Shown: positions 1-9,868 of the stretch, one piece after another
Position numbering within the stretch: the first letter of the stretch is position 1
Layout: every line of letters begins with the position of its first letter
Assembly: GCA_902729315.2 (NCBI GenBank)
Contig: LR746269.1
Coordinates: 8,964,231-9,028,230 of the forward strand
Direction of reading: 5' to 3'
DNA from: Spirodela intermedia
Lineage: Eukaryota; Streptophyta; Magnoliopsida; Alismatales; Araceae
DNA: 64,000 bases
The notes under the pieces: model-generated
Database searches by the model: none
Seen by the model: only the letters and a program-made list of their open reading frames with translations
Told to the model about the DNA's origin: nothing
Made by a program: the position numbers and the translations under genes

Positions 1-424
1 AAGAGGATGTCCCCAGAGTTGATCCTGGCGGAAGCCATTCCGCAGACAGCCTCCCCGAGCTACATCGCCCCTGGGTACCCCACGTCGCGTAGGCTATCCG
101 TGCTCAGGCCGGTGAAGTCCGCGTGGTACTTGCAGAGCCACTCGGCGATGTCCCGCACCTGGGCCTCCGTCGGCGCCTGCCCGATCCTCCAGAACCTGCC
201 ACTGTGGAGGAGGACGGTGCTGTTGCACCTGACCAGATCCATGACGCTGGGGCTCCGGGAGACGATCCCGAGCGAGGCGTCTCGGAGCAGCCTGTCGCAG
301 AGCAGCGCCTGTGTCCTCAGGATGCTCTTCTCTCTCACCTGCCTCTCCAGGACGAGCTCCTTGTTCACGACGTAGATGGCGACCACCTGGGGGATGCATG
401 GTGGTAGACAATGTGTCCCCACAG
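1..424 (-). pseudogene. PHYA: Phytochrome A pseudogene, GAF-domain fragment (cut at window start)
   Basis: Reading leftward, the minus strand encodes the second half of a plant phytochrome GAF domain: [14 protein letters not shown], then [28 protein letters not shown] and STGLSTDSL-like FTGLSTDSL. This region follows the chromophore pocket in intact phytochromes. A short upstream piece, [12 protein letters not shown] (about 389-424), matches the conserved LWGLLVCHH stretch. It joins the rest in a different frame with about 15 codons missing. An in-frame TAG follows GYPGAM (about 60-62). The downstream PHY domain lies beyond the left edge but is visible in the next units. The N-terminal PAS and chromophore cysteine region are absent; AT-rich copia debris lies beyond base 600. 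Non-functional. Confidence 0.85.
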
Positions 425-699
425 CCAGCTTCTCCCCTAACTCTCCGCCTCACTCCTGCTGCCGCTGCCTCTGCCGCCATCCTCACCATGGGATGAGTCC
501 CCGTCTCCTCAACGTGTACTGAATGCAATACGAGCCTCCTCTTATTGTGTAGAAATGAGGATGAAGCTCATTGAGACATGTTCCACCTCCATTGAATTCG
601 TCTCAGTCTGGAGATTTGAACGCTGAACTTCGGCTTTGGTAGGTGACAGTCAATAGAGACACTTTATTGACCCACCTCATCAATTTCTAGACTTTGCAA

Positions 700-2010
700 C
701 ATAACTTAAAGATTAATTATATCCAAAAAGAGCCTTTGATGCCATAGACATCATATGATAATTCTTCAAACAACCAAAAACTTCAACAATCACCACTATA
801 ACTCTATTTCCTATTTTAAACATGATTATTATTTGAATAAGTGAGATTTTATGTAATTTTAAAATTTGAAGTTATTCTTTAATCGCTTACATAATAATTG
901 TCAAACAGAACTCTATTTTTGATCCAAACACGTTTGTCGAGCAGAACTCTATTTCTACCCAAATTTTTCTTTTTCATACATTTTTAAATAAATTTCATCT
1001 TCATTGTTTAGTTTAAAAATCATAAAAAATCATATTCTTTGAGAAAAAATCTGTAATTTTACCTGATATTAGCTTACATCTATGTGATCAATTGAAAATT
1101 CTTAATATTTTTACAGTCTTTTATAAAATTATAATTGATGTATTTTTAATGAAATACTTTAAAAAAATTAAAAAATAATGTTTTCTAGTTTATAAGTTTA
1201 AATTTACGTGATTTATTATACAATAGTTAAATCACATCATCTATTTTTTCTCTTAACTTTGTTACTTTATTTCGAATATCTAACAATCAACATTTATCTG
1301 TCATTTCTTGTGACAATAATTATGGATATTGTTATTAGTTTTCAATGTAGATCTCATTTGACTTTTATTTCTCAAAAAATGATTTTCTCTTATTGAGTCA
1401 TCCTTTGACAACAAGACCCTCATATTATTATTCTTTTAAACCAGCATTAGTCATATATTTATCCATTAACTCTTTCAAAAGTAAAGAATATTTCACATCT
1501 TTAATGGAGAGAAAATCCTTATCATATAATGCAATTCTTGAAATTGTTTATATGTTGATGGTCACAAATAAAGAAAGAATAAAGCTTGATCTTCATCCTC
1601 AATTATATCTCATTATTTCCTAAATAAAATATAATATAATTAATTTCATCAAGATGAGATTTTTAGTGTACTTAATTTTTGAGGGAATTAGTTATACACA
1701 ACGATTCCAATTTAAGTCATAGTCTTTTCATGAATGACCTGTCACAACACCTCATTTATTTAACTCAATTGAATCACAATTAATGCTTCATCTAAATCTT
1801 CCTTCTTTTACATAGATATGAGTAAACATTTTGTCTTTCTCAAGTAGTGCCTTCTATAACCCTTGATGAGTCAAGATAACTTTCATCTTGACTGGTCATA
1901 TTTTAAATTGATCTTTGAGTCAAACTTTACAATATTACACTTTGGATACATCCTGTGCTCTCCAAAATACAATATTTAGACATCCAGCAATGCTCTGATA
2001 TCAATTTATT
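700..2010 (-). mobile_element. Ty1/copia remnant: primer binding site and decayed gag
   Basis: At 1992-2004 the minus strand reads TTGATATCAGAGC, close to the TGGTATCAGAGC site that pairs with initiator tRNA-Met in plant copia elements. The region leftward of it would be gag. At about 1440-1610 the minus strand encodes IEDEDQALFFL followed by a PSTYKQFQ-like stretch and ELMDKYMTNAG, typical of copia gag (EDEDQALLLLCSLPSSYK). Stops and frameshifts are frequent. The 5' LTR should lie immediately right of 2004, but its outer end is not defined. No pol remains. The element lies directly against the truncated 5' side of the phytochrome pseudogene. Confidence 0.6.
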
Positions 2011-3222
2011 GGGAAATAGGATGAATTTGATGGCCTTAATATAATAATGAAAGAATAGGCACGGGAGTAACAATCTAGGAAACAGTAGATATTCAAGAAG
2101 AAGTGAGAAGAATGGCACATGAATATAATTTTATAGAACATAGAGGCTGATACACCTTCTCCCGTCCACTAAAATGAGAGGAACATAGTTATTATGACTG
2201 AAGAAATAAGGTAAAAATAACAGAGGAGAATACAACTCACAGCCAGGGGCATAGAGGAGGTGACTCCAGATCCCCATTTTTTATCGCTGGAGAAGGAGGG
2301 TCTTCGTCTTTTTCTCGGGAGGAGGTGAACCAGTTACAGGGGCATAGAGGAGGTAACTTGGGCCCCTTTTTCAATTGTGTTCCATACAACGGGACAGGAC
2401 TAGTTTCAGATACAAAATCTGTCCTCAAAATAAAACATAAGTGTCCAGGTGGACTTAGAACCCGCACATGCGCCGCGCCACGCCTGCCTGTGGTGCGTGG
2501 TGTGCTGGTGCCAGGGTCCAGGGTCCAGGGTCTGTCCCCAGCGTTTGCATCACCGTTAATCTCGTCGGTCAGTTCTTTCAGTCTTGATCCAATATTAGTG
2601 AGTGACGATCAAGGCAACGCTGATTTTCCCATCCTTATTTCTTTTGTATGTGCTTGCTGACATTTATCGCCCATTTCACAGCATTCTCTCTCCGGCCTTT
2701 CTTAGTCAACTGCACGTGCTCCGAGATCGTTGACTCGGCCACTCTAGTTGGAGCCGGGCCCGAGCCCAGGAAATGTAGTGCGTTCTTTCATGGCTTTCTC
2801 ATCCTAGACCTGACGTGTTCTTCAGGTAGTTGTATATACTTTGTGGGTACCAATTACTCCCAGTCGACGCGCCTATCCCGGAACTTTGTCCGTAAGTTTA
2901 GAGAATGAACCCCCTGGTCCCCTCCATGATCGATACCTTCGGAAAGATGAGGGAACCCCAGCTCTTGACAATCTTTTTCTAATTCGCCGTTGAAGAATTC
3001 GCACCCTTTGATGATTGCATGCATGGTCGCACTCTTGAGTCAAATCGTACCGGCTTCGAGTCATATCTTGCGAGGGAATTCACCGAACTTTTCGTCATCT
3101 CTGACTATTTTCCAAGTAAGATGGTTCCTCAACTTCGACTTGGTCAGTCCTGATGCACGTCGGAGCTTGTTGTATTGGTTTAGTCCATTCGGCCTGCGCG
3201 AGCTGGAATGAGTTGTGACTGA
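2011..3222. other. Unassigned DNA, possibly LTR-derived
   Basis: No gene recognised. The left part may include the LTR of the adjacent copia remnant. A phrase of about 20 bases around GGGGCATAGAGGAGGT occurs twice (about 2247 and 2339), and CCAGGGT is repeated three times at 2511-2532. Open frames on both strands are under 120 codons and match nothing I know. Confidence 0.5.
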
Positions 3223-3620
3223 CGAGTTGCTTACCCTGCCTTCCTGTCTGACTGCTCAAACTCTTTATTGCTTGTTCACGCAATTTTTAAATGTGTTTAT
3301 GCTCTCTCTTTCTCTCTCTCTTCAATGCTCTAAGAAGAGTTTGTGAATGCTTTGCCCCTGTAACTGGTTCAGATAGATGGGCGAAGTGGCTTGGGGTTCC
3401 TCCTCGAGGTAGGGACGGAGTTGATTACCTTGCCTTCCTGTATGACATGTCAAACTCTTTCTTGCCGGTCAACTAGCCCATTAAACATTAAATGTGTTTA
3501 TGCACTCTCTCTCTCTTCTCAATATCTCGGGAGAGTTTGTGAACTATTTGCCCTGATAAGTGGTTCAGATAGAGTAGCGCAGGGGGTAGGGATTCCTCCT
3601 CGAGGTAGGGACGGAAGGGT
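3223..3620. repeat. Imperfect direct repeat, about 200-base period
   Basis: The phrase AAATGTGTTTATGC plus a CT-rich run begins at 3289 and again at 3490. Each is followed by a diverged GAGTTTGTGAA...TTGCCC...TGGTTCAGATAGA...TTCCTCCTCGAGGTAGGGACGGA sequence. The part preceding 3289 (TTGCTTACCCTGCCTTCCTGT) resembles the end of the first full copy (TTGATTACCTTGCCTTCCTGT), so a partial earlier copy is present. No coding potential recognised. Confidence 0.8.
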
Positions 3621-4178
3621 GCAATACCGCAGGGCTTCCCACTGGATGCCGGCGGCGTTAGGTCAACTCCTCTGAATCTGATTGGCTTGCGACTCCGTAA
3701 CCATTGAAGGAAGGATCCGGTGGTTGAGCCACCTACGGGACAGCTGGCCTGGTTTATGGAGAGAGAAGAGGGAGGGGCGGGGTGGGGGGCGCATTGGAGA
3801 GAGCCAGCGGGCCATGGATTGCCGCACATGGTCTTCAAGGCAATAAATTGTTAGCGGATTGATGAATTTGAGGTGCGACGACCGACGGTCGAAGTCTGGC
3901 GGCCGACTCAAGTCATGGCCATTTGGGGATTTTACATCTTTAGCAGTCCGTATTTCAATCTCAACTCCGGCCCTCGGAAAAGTCACCCGTTGATCTGTGA
4001 TGTTGTGGTCATCCATACTTGAGGGGGAAGTCATCCAATAATTTCCCTTTTTTTCTAGACATGACCGCAAACTAAAGGCTTTGTATAAAAATAAGTCAAC
4101 GCAGCATACCTTTTCCAAAGTCCGTCACCGGGGTTCAATAGGGTTCGACCCATAACATAAGACCTTAGTTTCCTATCC

Positions 4179-4184
<6 letters not shown>
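3621..4184. other. Intergenic DNA without a recognised gene
   Basis: An uninterrupted minus-strand frame of 151 codons spans 3663-4118, but its composition and sequence match no family I know, and it has no clear promoter or splice context. I treat it as chance. Confidence 0.4.
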
Positions 4185-4225
<41 letters not shown>

Positions 4226-4283
4226 GCTCGCTCCATCTATCTCTTAATCTATATATCTATCTATCTATCTATCTGTCTATCTA
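4185..4283. repeat. CT microsatellite followed by TATC repeats
   Basis: An uninterrupted CT run occupies 4185-4219 (35 bases), and an interrupted TATC run occupies about 4250-4283. The CT run is 33 bases in copies 2 and 3, the only length difference I saw between units. Confidence 0.95.
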
Positions 4284-4483
4284 GGAGAGAGAAAAGGATC
4301 TGGAGGGCTCTCTTCCTTACAAGTACGTGAAAACTGTTGTACAGTTCAAATAAATGAGTGTAATTTCGGGCGAGCCATCACCCAGACGGCGGCGGTAGGA
4401 TCTCAGAGATGGATCCCTTAGAGACCAGGGAGACGCCCTCCGTCTTCCCACCTTTCGTTCTCTCCGTTCTCCCCCCCTCCTCC

Positions 4484-5053
4484 TCAGACGATTGTGCAGC
4501 CTGGCGCGTATTCCATAAAGATGAGGGCATCCCCTCTGCAGCGCTCGCAGCAGGGTTCCAGATCTTCCGGCTTGGGTTTCGACTCCTCTTTCTTGTGCGA
4601 CTCGACGCTGTCAATCAGCGCCGGCCGCCGGACCTTCCTGAGCTGGTGAGCGACGCAAACCGGGTCGACCTCCCCGACCACCGTTACCGTGCCCTTCTCG
4701 ACGTCGAGCTTTATCTCGTCAATCCCTGCCATCATCGCCGCCACAATCTTGTTTAAAATATCAACCCTCGAATGATTGGGCGTGGGGAGGGAGGGTCAAA
4801 GGTTGGGGAAAGGGAGGGCCCTCACCTTCGAGCTTGGCAATGGCCTTGAGGATGGCCGTCTTGCACTTGCCGCAGTATATGGAGATCTTGAAGACCATCT
4901 TCTGAGCTTGCGCGATCCCCGACAACGGAGGACCAGGGGAACCAACCACAAGGTTTTCCCAGGTCAGCCGACACACGCGAGTGAGTTTCCTTGAATTGAC
5001 GGCAAAAGGGCAAATAACACTGCTTTGGAATGGTGCGCTCGGCTTACCTTCAT
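4484..5053 (-). CDS. HMA-domain, HIPP-type isoprenylated metal-binding protein (3 exons)
   Basis: Proposed coding exons on the minus strand are 5048-5053 (ATGAAG), 4826-4901 and 4484-4725. The introns (4902-5047, 4726-4825) begin GTAAGC and GTGAGG and end CTCAG and GGCAG. The 107-residue product starts MKKMVFKISIYCGKCK, so the metal-site pair is C12-x-x-C15 in a single HMA fold (residues 3-65, LEGIDEIKLDVEKGTVTVVG). A charged linker (69-83) and a small cysteine cluster (C86, C87, C90) follow. It ends CTIV, a CaaX prenylation box. This fits plant heavy-metal-associated isoprenylated proteins, thought to bind metals at membranes. The short first exon was chosen because it restores the family's usual MKK start and both splice sites are good. 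Metal specificity cannot be read from the sequence. Confidence 0.82.
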
Positions 5054-5233
5054 GGCTGCCTCCCGCCGTAATTTACACCACGCAGAGAAGATGAGGACAG
5101 TCGCGCAGAACAAGCTATCTCTGCCTTTTGCTCTGGCTCTTGAGGCTTGTGCAGAACAGGCGATCTTTCTCTCTCTGTCTCTCTCGCTCTTGAGTTGGAG
5201 CAAGGTTCTTCCTCCTGACTCTCTCTCCATGGG

Positions 5234-5240
5234 TTATATA
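5234..5240 (-). promoter_or_regulatory. TATA box of the HMA-protein gene
   Basis: The minus strand reads TATATAA, about 180 bases upstream of the proposed ATG at 5053. A GA-rich leader fills the interval (about 5160-5230). Spacing suits a plant core promoter; transcription start not determined. Confidence 0.55.
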
Positions 5241-6900
5241 GAACCTGGAGGGAGGACAGACCCTCATGTCATCTAGGGAGTCCATGTTCCGGAGGGGACC
5301 TGAGGAGAGGTCGAAATCAGTGCTTGATTGAATAATTGTAATCTTCCCTTACGGTTGGTGTGTTTTCGTATCGTTACCTGCTCCCACCGAACTACGACTA
5401 TGTCCTCGTCGCCGATCCTGACGTGTCTACTTCCAGTTGTTAAGGTCCCGGTGGAACCATAATCAATCGTCGGTTCAAAGCAAAACGAAGGCAGGATCCG
5501 TTCGACGCGCCCCGTCAATTTCAGCGCTGTTACCTGTGTCCCGGCAACGACGTTGAAAATTCCATGCACGAGAACTACGCGTTAAGAATTGTCAACGAGG
5601 ATACAAGGCCGGATCATCATCTGCCCACATCGGAGAGAGAGATTGTATGAAATTATCTTAGAGAAAAGAATATTGAGCTGTATACCGAAGCACGTGCTAC
5701 CACCATCCAATATGCCATTTTTCGCCTACGAACCCGGCTAACGTTCAATGACGTCTATCTCGGTGAGAAAACAGGGGTATAGCTCCTACAAAGTCAAAGA
5801 CCCACCCGCGTAGAGTTCCATCCCGCGGGAGTGTGGAAACCTGTGTTATGTCAACGACGGCGGTCCCAAACCCATCTCTCTCTCTCTTTCTCTCTCTCAT
5901 ATACTCCCCTTCCTCACCGACGCAGGTCAAAGAACCGAGTTCTTTCGTTTGTTCTCCTCTCCTCCCCGCCAACGCGTCCCCACCAGTGCGGCTTCCCCCA
6001 CCACCACTACTACTACTACTCTTACACTGTCAATGTCATCATCTCTACCACTTGCTTAACAGTCCATCGATAAAATAAGTGATGGCGATGGGGAATCTCT
6101 ACCAGGCCTGCTAACGCTCGTTGACCGAGAAAATTACATAGGTTCCGATGAGAGCTGTACGGATAAATTTGCGGAGAACGCGTTGCCCTGGCGATGTCCA
6201 GAACTGTTCAGCGTTCTCTGCTGAGGTCGGCCTCGGCGAACAACAGGCCACGAAGTCCCTGACAAAAGGACCGAAGACGTAAGGGTTTGCTTAACCTGAT
6301 GGATCCCCGCTCGGGGGACGCTCAGCTCCCTTCAAGTCAACGCGAGTTGTCGACGAGTACTTTGTGACGTCGACTCGACGTCGACATAAAAGGACGGCGA
6401 GAGGGACGAAGATTTGACGAACTCCCTTCAGCCGGATTGAACATAGCAAAGGTGGGCTCCACCCAACGGTTCATTGGCGAAAAGTTTCCTTTCTAGAGCC
6501 ATCATAGCTCGCTGCCTCTCTCTCTCGGCAAGGAGCGGCCTCCTCGTCACATCTGTAGCAAAGTTTTTCAAGAAAAAAGGAGAAAAAAAACACATACACC
6601 CCCCACTACCCCTTTCCCTTGAGATGGATGAAGATGCTCTCATATGAGGGAATCATAATTAAAAGGAGGAAAGAAAATGTCATGAGCAGCAAAACTTGAG
6701 AAGAGGATGGCTTGGACGAGTTGTGACCAACTCATGTTGTGGAGGTTGAAGTAACATCTTGAATCATCAAAAAATGTGTTTTAATGATTGTCACTTCACT
6801 CTAAATTTACAGATTGAAGATGACAAATCCCTTGAGTCCACAAGGGGTTGATACTAAATCCATGAGATTATCAAGAATTGGGTTCCCTTAGTCTATAGGG
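5241..6900. other. Intergenic region, no gene recognised
   Basis: A 98-codon minus-strand frame (5273-5569) has balanced composition and contains a GTAACG donor-like site (about 5381), but I do not recognise its product. The region also holds CT-rich tracts (about 5873-5900), a CCACCACCACTACTACTACTACT run (about 5999-6020), and a palindrome plus TATA-like motif described separately. The right end grades into the LTR of the gypsy remnant. Confidence 0.4.
6366..6382. promoter_or_regulatory. GACGTC palindrome next to a TATA-like motif
   Basis: GACGTCGA, one spacer base, then TCGACGTC form a perfect 8-base-arm inverted repeat carrying two ACGT cores, the type bound by plant bZIP factors. CATAAAAGG follows on the plus strand at about 6385. 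No plus-strand gene is recognised downstream, so this may be a relic promoter or chance. Confidence 0.35.
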
Positions 6901-8425
6901 GTGCTGGAGTCCACTAGCAGAAGACACACATAAAGTTGTATTAATAAAAAAATAGTATACCTTTGAGGCTACATGGGGTGCCTTTAAATAGGCTGAAGAG
7001 TCTTGATTTGGCACCAAGATTTGAATTTTTTAAATGAAATTTAAATTTGAAATCAAATTTTGAATGAAATTTAAATTTCAAAAATAAAATCTAAAATAAG
7101 AAATGAAATTTAAATTTCAAACAAAAAATAGATTTTAGATGAAATTTGAATTTCAAATGAAAATGAAATTTCGTATGAAGTTTGAATTTAAAATGAAAAT
7201 TTCAATTTCAAATGAAAATTTGAATTTTAGATGAAATTTGAATATCAAACGAAAATTTGAATTTTGGATGAAATTTAAAAACTAATAAAAATAGAGATAT
7301 GGGCCTAATTTCGTAATTGGGCTAGCTGCAACTAAAGTGAACTTCATGCTGCAATAGTAATAGACTTCTAGGTGCATCAATAGTGGGCTTCAAGCTTCTT
7401 CAATAGTAGGCTCAGGCTTTGAATTGCATTGAACTTTCTTTCTTGAAAATGACTCATCTTGGAGTCTTTAACTCGCTCTCGATAATACTCATAGATATTT
7501 GTATCATTGAATGTAGATGAGATTCTCATTGTCTTTGGTAAGTCAATGACATATGCATTGTGATTAATCTTTTGAATGATTTTAAATAAGATCATACTTT
7601 TGTGAACTATGTTTGTGATAATTTACTATTATCAATCATTATTTTCTTAAGTATATCATAACTAAATCACTAACTTTAAAAAAAATTCTTATTATTTTTC
7701 TATCTATCTTTTCCTTGTAGTTTGAATAATTAGTTGTAGGATGATTATTCACATTCTCATGTATTGTTTTGATGTATTATGTCATATTATTTAACCAAAT
7801 TATTATTAGGTTTTGTAGGTACTTCAATCAAGTCAAGAGGGACTTTTGGTGGAAAACAATAGACAATAGAAAATAAAGAGTAATTTGTAAACTGATTTAT
7901 CATAGAATTATATGCAAGTTCTACTTGAGCTGAAACAAGATTATATTGTCTTAGTCTGTCTCCTAAAATATAACGGCTTAAATTACCAAGTGTCGTATTA
8001 ATCACTTCTCTTCGATCATTAGTTTGTGGATGACTCATAGTACCAAAGTTTAGGCATGAGTCAAATATGTTCGAAACAATACATTAGAAATGAGACAGAA
8101 GTTTTGAGTCTCTATCAAATGTAATAATCTCAAGCACCCTATGCAAATAAAATATTTTCTTAAAAAATAAATTTGTTATTTGAACGACATCATTAATCTT
8201 CTTAAAAAATATTTTTTTATTTCCTTAGGTCAATGAATTTTGAATAAAATTTGAATTTTGAATGAAATTAAAATTCGGATGAAATTTAAAAAACAATAAA
8301 AATAGAGATTGGGCCTAATTTCGCAATTAGCCAACTGCAATTAAAGTGGATTTCAAGCTGCAACATTAATAGGCTTCTAGGTGCATCAATAGTAGGCTTC
8401 AGGCTTCTTCAGTAGTGGGCTTATT
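6900..8425 (-). mobile_element. Internally deleted Ty3/gypsy retrotransposon remnant
   Basis: The minus strand, reading right to left, has an LTR-like block (8420-8279), an integrase fragment (about 8215-7787: TFDRDSKLLSHF, then SHPQTNDRREVINTTLGNL), an integrase C-terminal piece (7595-7377: FKIIQKINHNAYVIDLP) and a second LTR-like block starting at 7413. The two blocks share the phrase CACCTAGAAG...GGCCCA...CTCTATTTTTATT, so they look like the two LTRs. The right-hand LTR continues through low-complexity GAAATTTAAATTT-type sequence (7020-7275) to a TATTTAAA promoter motif (6983-6990). Gag, protease, reverse transcriptase and RNase H are missing. Frameshifts and stops show it cannot act by itself. 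Confidence 0.75.
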
Positions 8426-8657
8426 TTATCCAGCCTAGAAATGTAGTTTTTAAGATCAACCTCATCTCCCAAGTTCATCTTCGCAATGCACACCTGAACA
8501 TGGCAGCAAGAAACATCACATTTTAAGGGACAATTAAGCCCCCTGCCCTCCAACAAATACGAGGACGAACTGGTAAGTCAGAATGAATAAATGCCCATCT
8601 CTCTCCCTCTCTATGCTGCCGCTGCCCCACCACCAACCATCGTTCTCGATTGCTTAC

Positions 8658-9460
8658 CTGAAAGATGAGCCACTTCTGTTCGATGTGGAAAGTTTTCAGT
8701 TGACTCTACCAGGACGTAGAAGAGCTGGGTCCAGCGTATCAGCTCAATTGGTTGCCATGACCACCTTCACGTTCATGATCTGTTCAAAAGCATCCATCTG
8801 AGAAAAACGAGAGAGCTTCACGTCGCCAATCAGTCCAAAATATCACGTTTGAATTACCCAAAAGTGTATTAAAGGCATTAAGCCCAATCAAAGAATGTGT
8901 ACGTGAGTCTCCGCTGAGTTATAACGGCTGGATTAGGAGATAAGTGGGAACGTGGGTTCCACAGATCGTAACTGTCTCTAGCGAACGTTACTCTCTCTCT
9001 CTCTCCTATAAATATGCTTCATGTGTTTGCCGAAACTTGGAGAGAATTTCTGTTGTGTTCTTGAAAATCCTAGTCTCGATTCTTCTTCTTCTCTCAAACG
9101 ATCCTCGGGCAAGTTTTTGCTCTCAACATATGCGGCACCAACAAGACGAAATTAGAAATATGATCCACCAGCGTGTTGGATCGCCTGTGAAGAGCCACCC
9201 GCGCCGTCTTCAGGAGTTCCCTATTGACGGTGCTCAGGATCCACACGTACGGTTTGATCGCCTGGATGACCACACGATGGCGTTGTTTTGGTCGATCATC
9301 TCCAGGAAATTGCCAACAACGAGCGTTCACCGCAGCTTACTGCCTCAGGTTCTTCTGCTCGTTCTTGATGCACTCCTCCCACATCTCGACGAACTCCAGC
9401 TGGTGCCGCAGCACCTTGAGGTGCCCGTAGAGATCCTCCTCGGCAAGGGGGGAGGTGAAG
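8658..9460 (-). pseudogene. RPT3: 26S proteasome regulatory ATPase subunit 6B (RPT3) pseudogene
   Basis: Two pieces of RPT3 lie on the minus strand. The N-terminal coiled-coil and OB part (about 9445-9140) reads EEDLYGHLKVLRHQLEFVEM, NEQKNLRQ, then in another frame VVGNFLEMIDQNNAIV, and in a third ILSTVNRELLK and VALHRRSNTLVD. The ATPase part (8800-8658) reads MDAFEQIMNVKVVMATN, a stop where RPT3 has arginine, then ADTLDPALLRPGR. The Walker A and B region between them is missing. The ATPase exon keeps a TTTTCTCAG acceptor and a CAG/GTAAGC donor at a family-like position, so this is a decayed genomic duplicate rather than a retrocopy. Bases 8801-9130 are unassigned and include a plus-strand CTATAAATA motif (about 9006-9014). 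Confidence 0.8.
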
Positions 9461-9868
9461 CCCAGCCGGGGCTCACCAGACTGCTCGGACGCGGCCGATA
9501 TCTCCGAACTACTGACGGACGGGACAAAGACGAAGACGAAGACGAAGACGACGACGACTGGCTTCTTTCTTTCTGGCCCCCAGGAGAGAAGAAGGCGCCA
9601 CTTTTTCAAATCGCGGGCTGGGCCCACCGTCTCGCTAACGGGCTGGCCCAGTTTCATTTCGGCGTCAAAATTGGCCCAATCCCACGGAAGAAGCCAGTTC
9701 CAGAAGAGCACGACGAATCGTCGAGGGACGCAATCTCGTTGAGCCATAACCTAGTCAACTCATCGGTCAACTCCAAATCGTTCTGCGTGGAGGGAGAGAG
9801 AGGGATCGATCATCATCATCTTATTACATAGAACATATATGATCGGCAACGGTGGCGAGGTCAGGGGT

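Noticed and set aside
1208-1623. Plus-strand frames of 62 and 76 codons
   Set aside because: Antisense to the copia gag remnant, which reads on the minus strand.
3663-4118. 151-codon minus-strand frame
   Set aside because: No motif, signal, promoter or splice context; probably chance.
4120-4160. GGTTCAATAGGGTTCGACCC resembling a tRNA T-arm
   Set aside because: No matching acceptor, D or anticodon arms could be folded around it.
7020-7275. GAAATTTAAATTT-rich stretch as a satellite or origin
   Set aside because: It lies within the LTR of the gypsy remnant and its units are irregular; simple low-complexity LTR sequence is sufficient.
8944-9831. Plus-strand open frame of 295 codons with an acidic DEDEDD run
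   Set aside because: It runs antisense through the RPT3 pseudogene; the acidic run is a GAAGAC simple repeat. No family resemblance.
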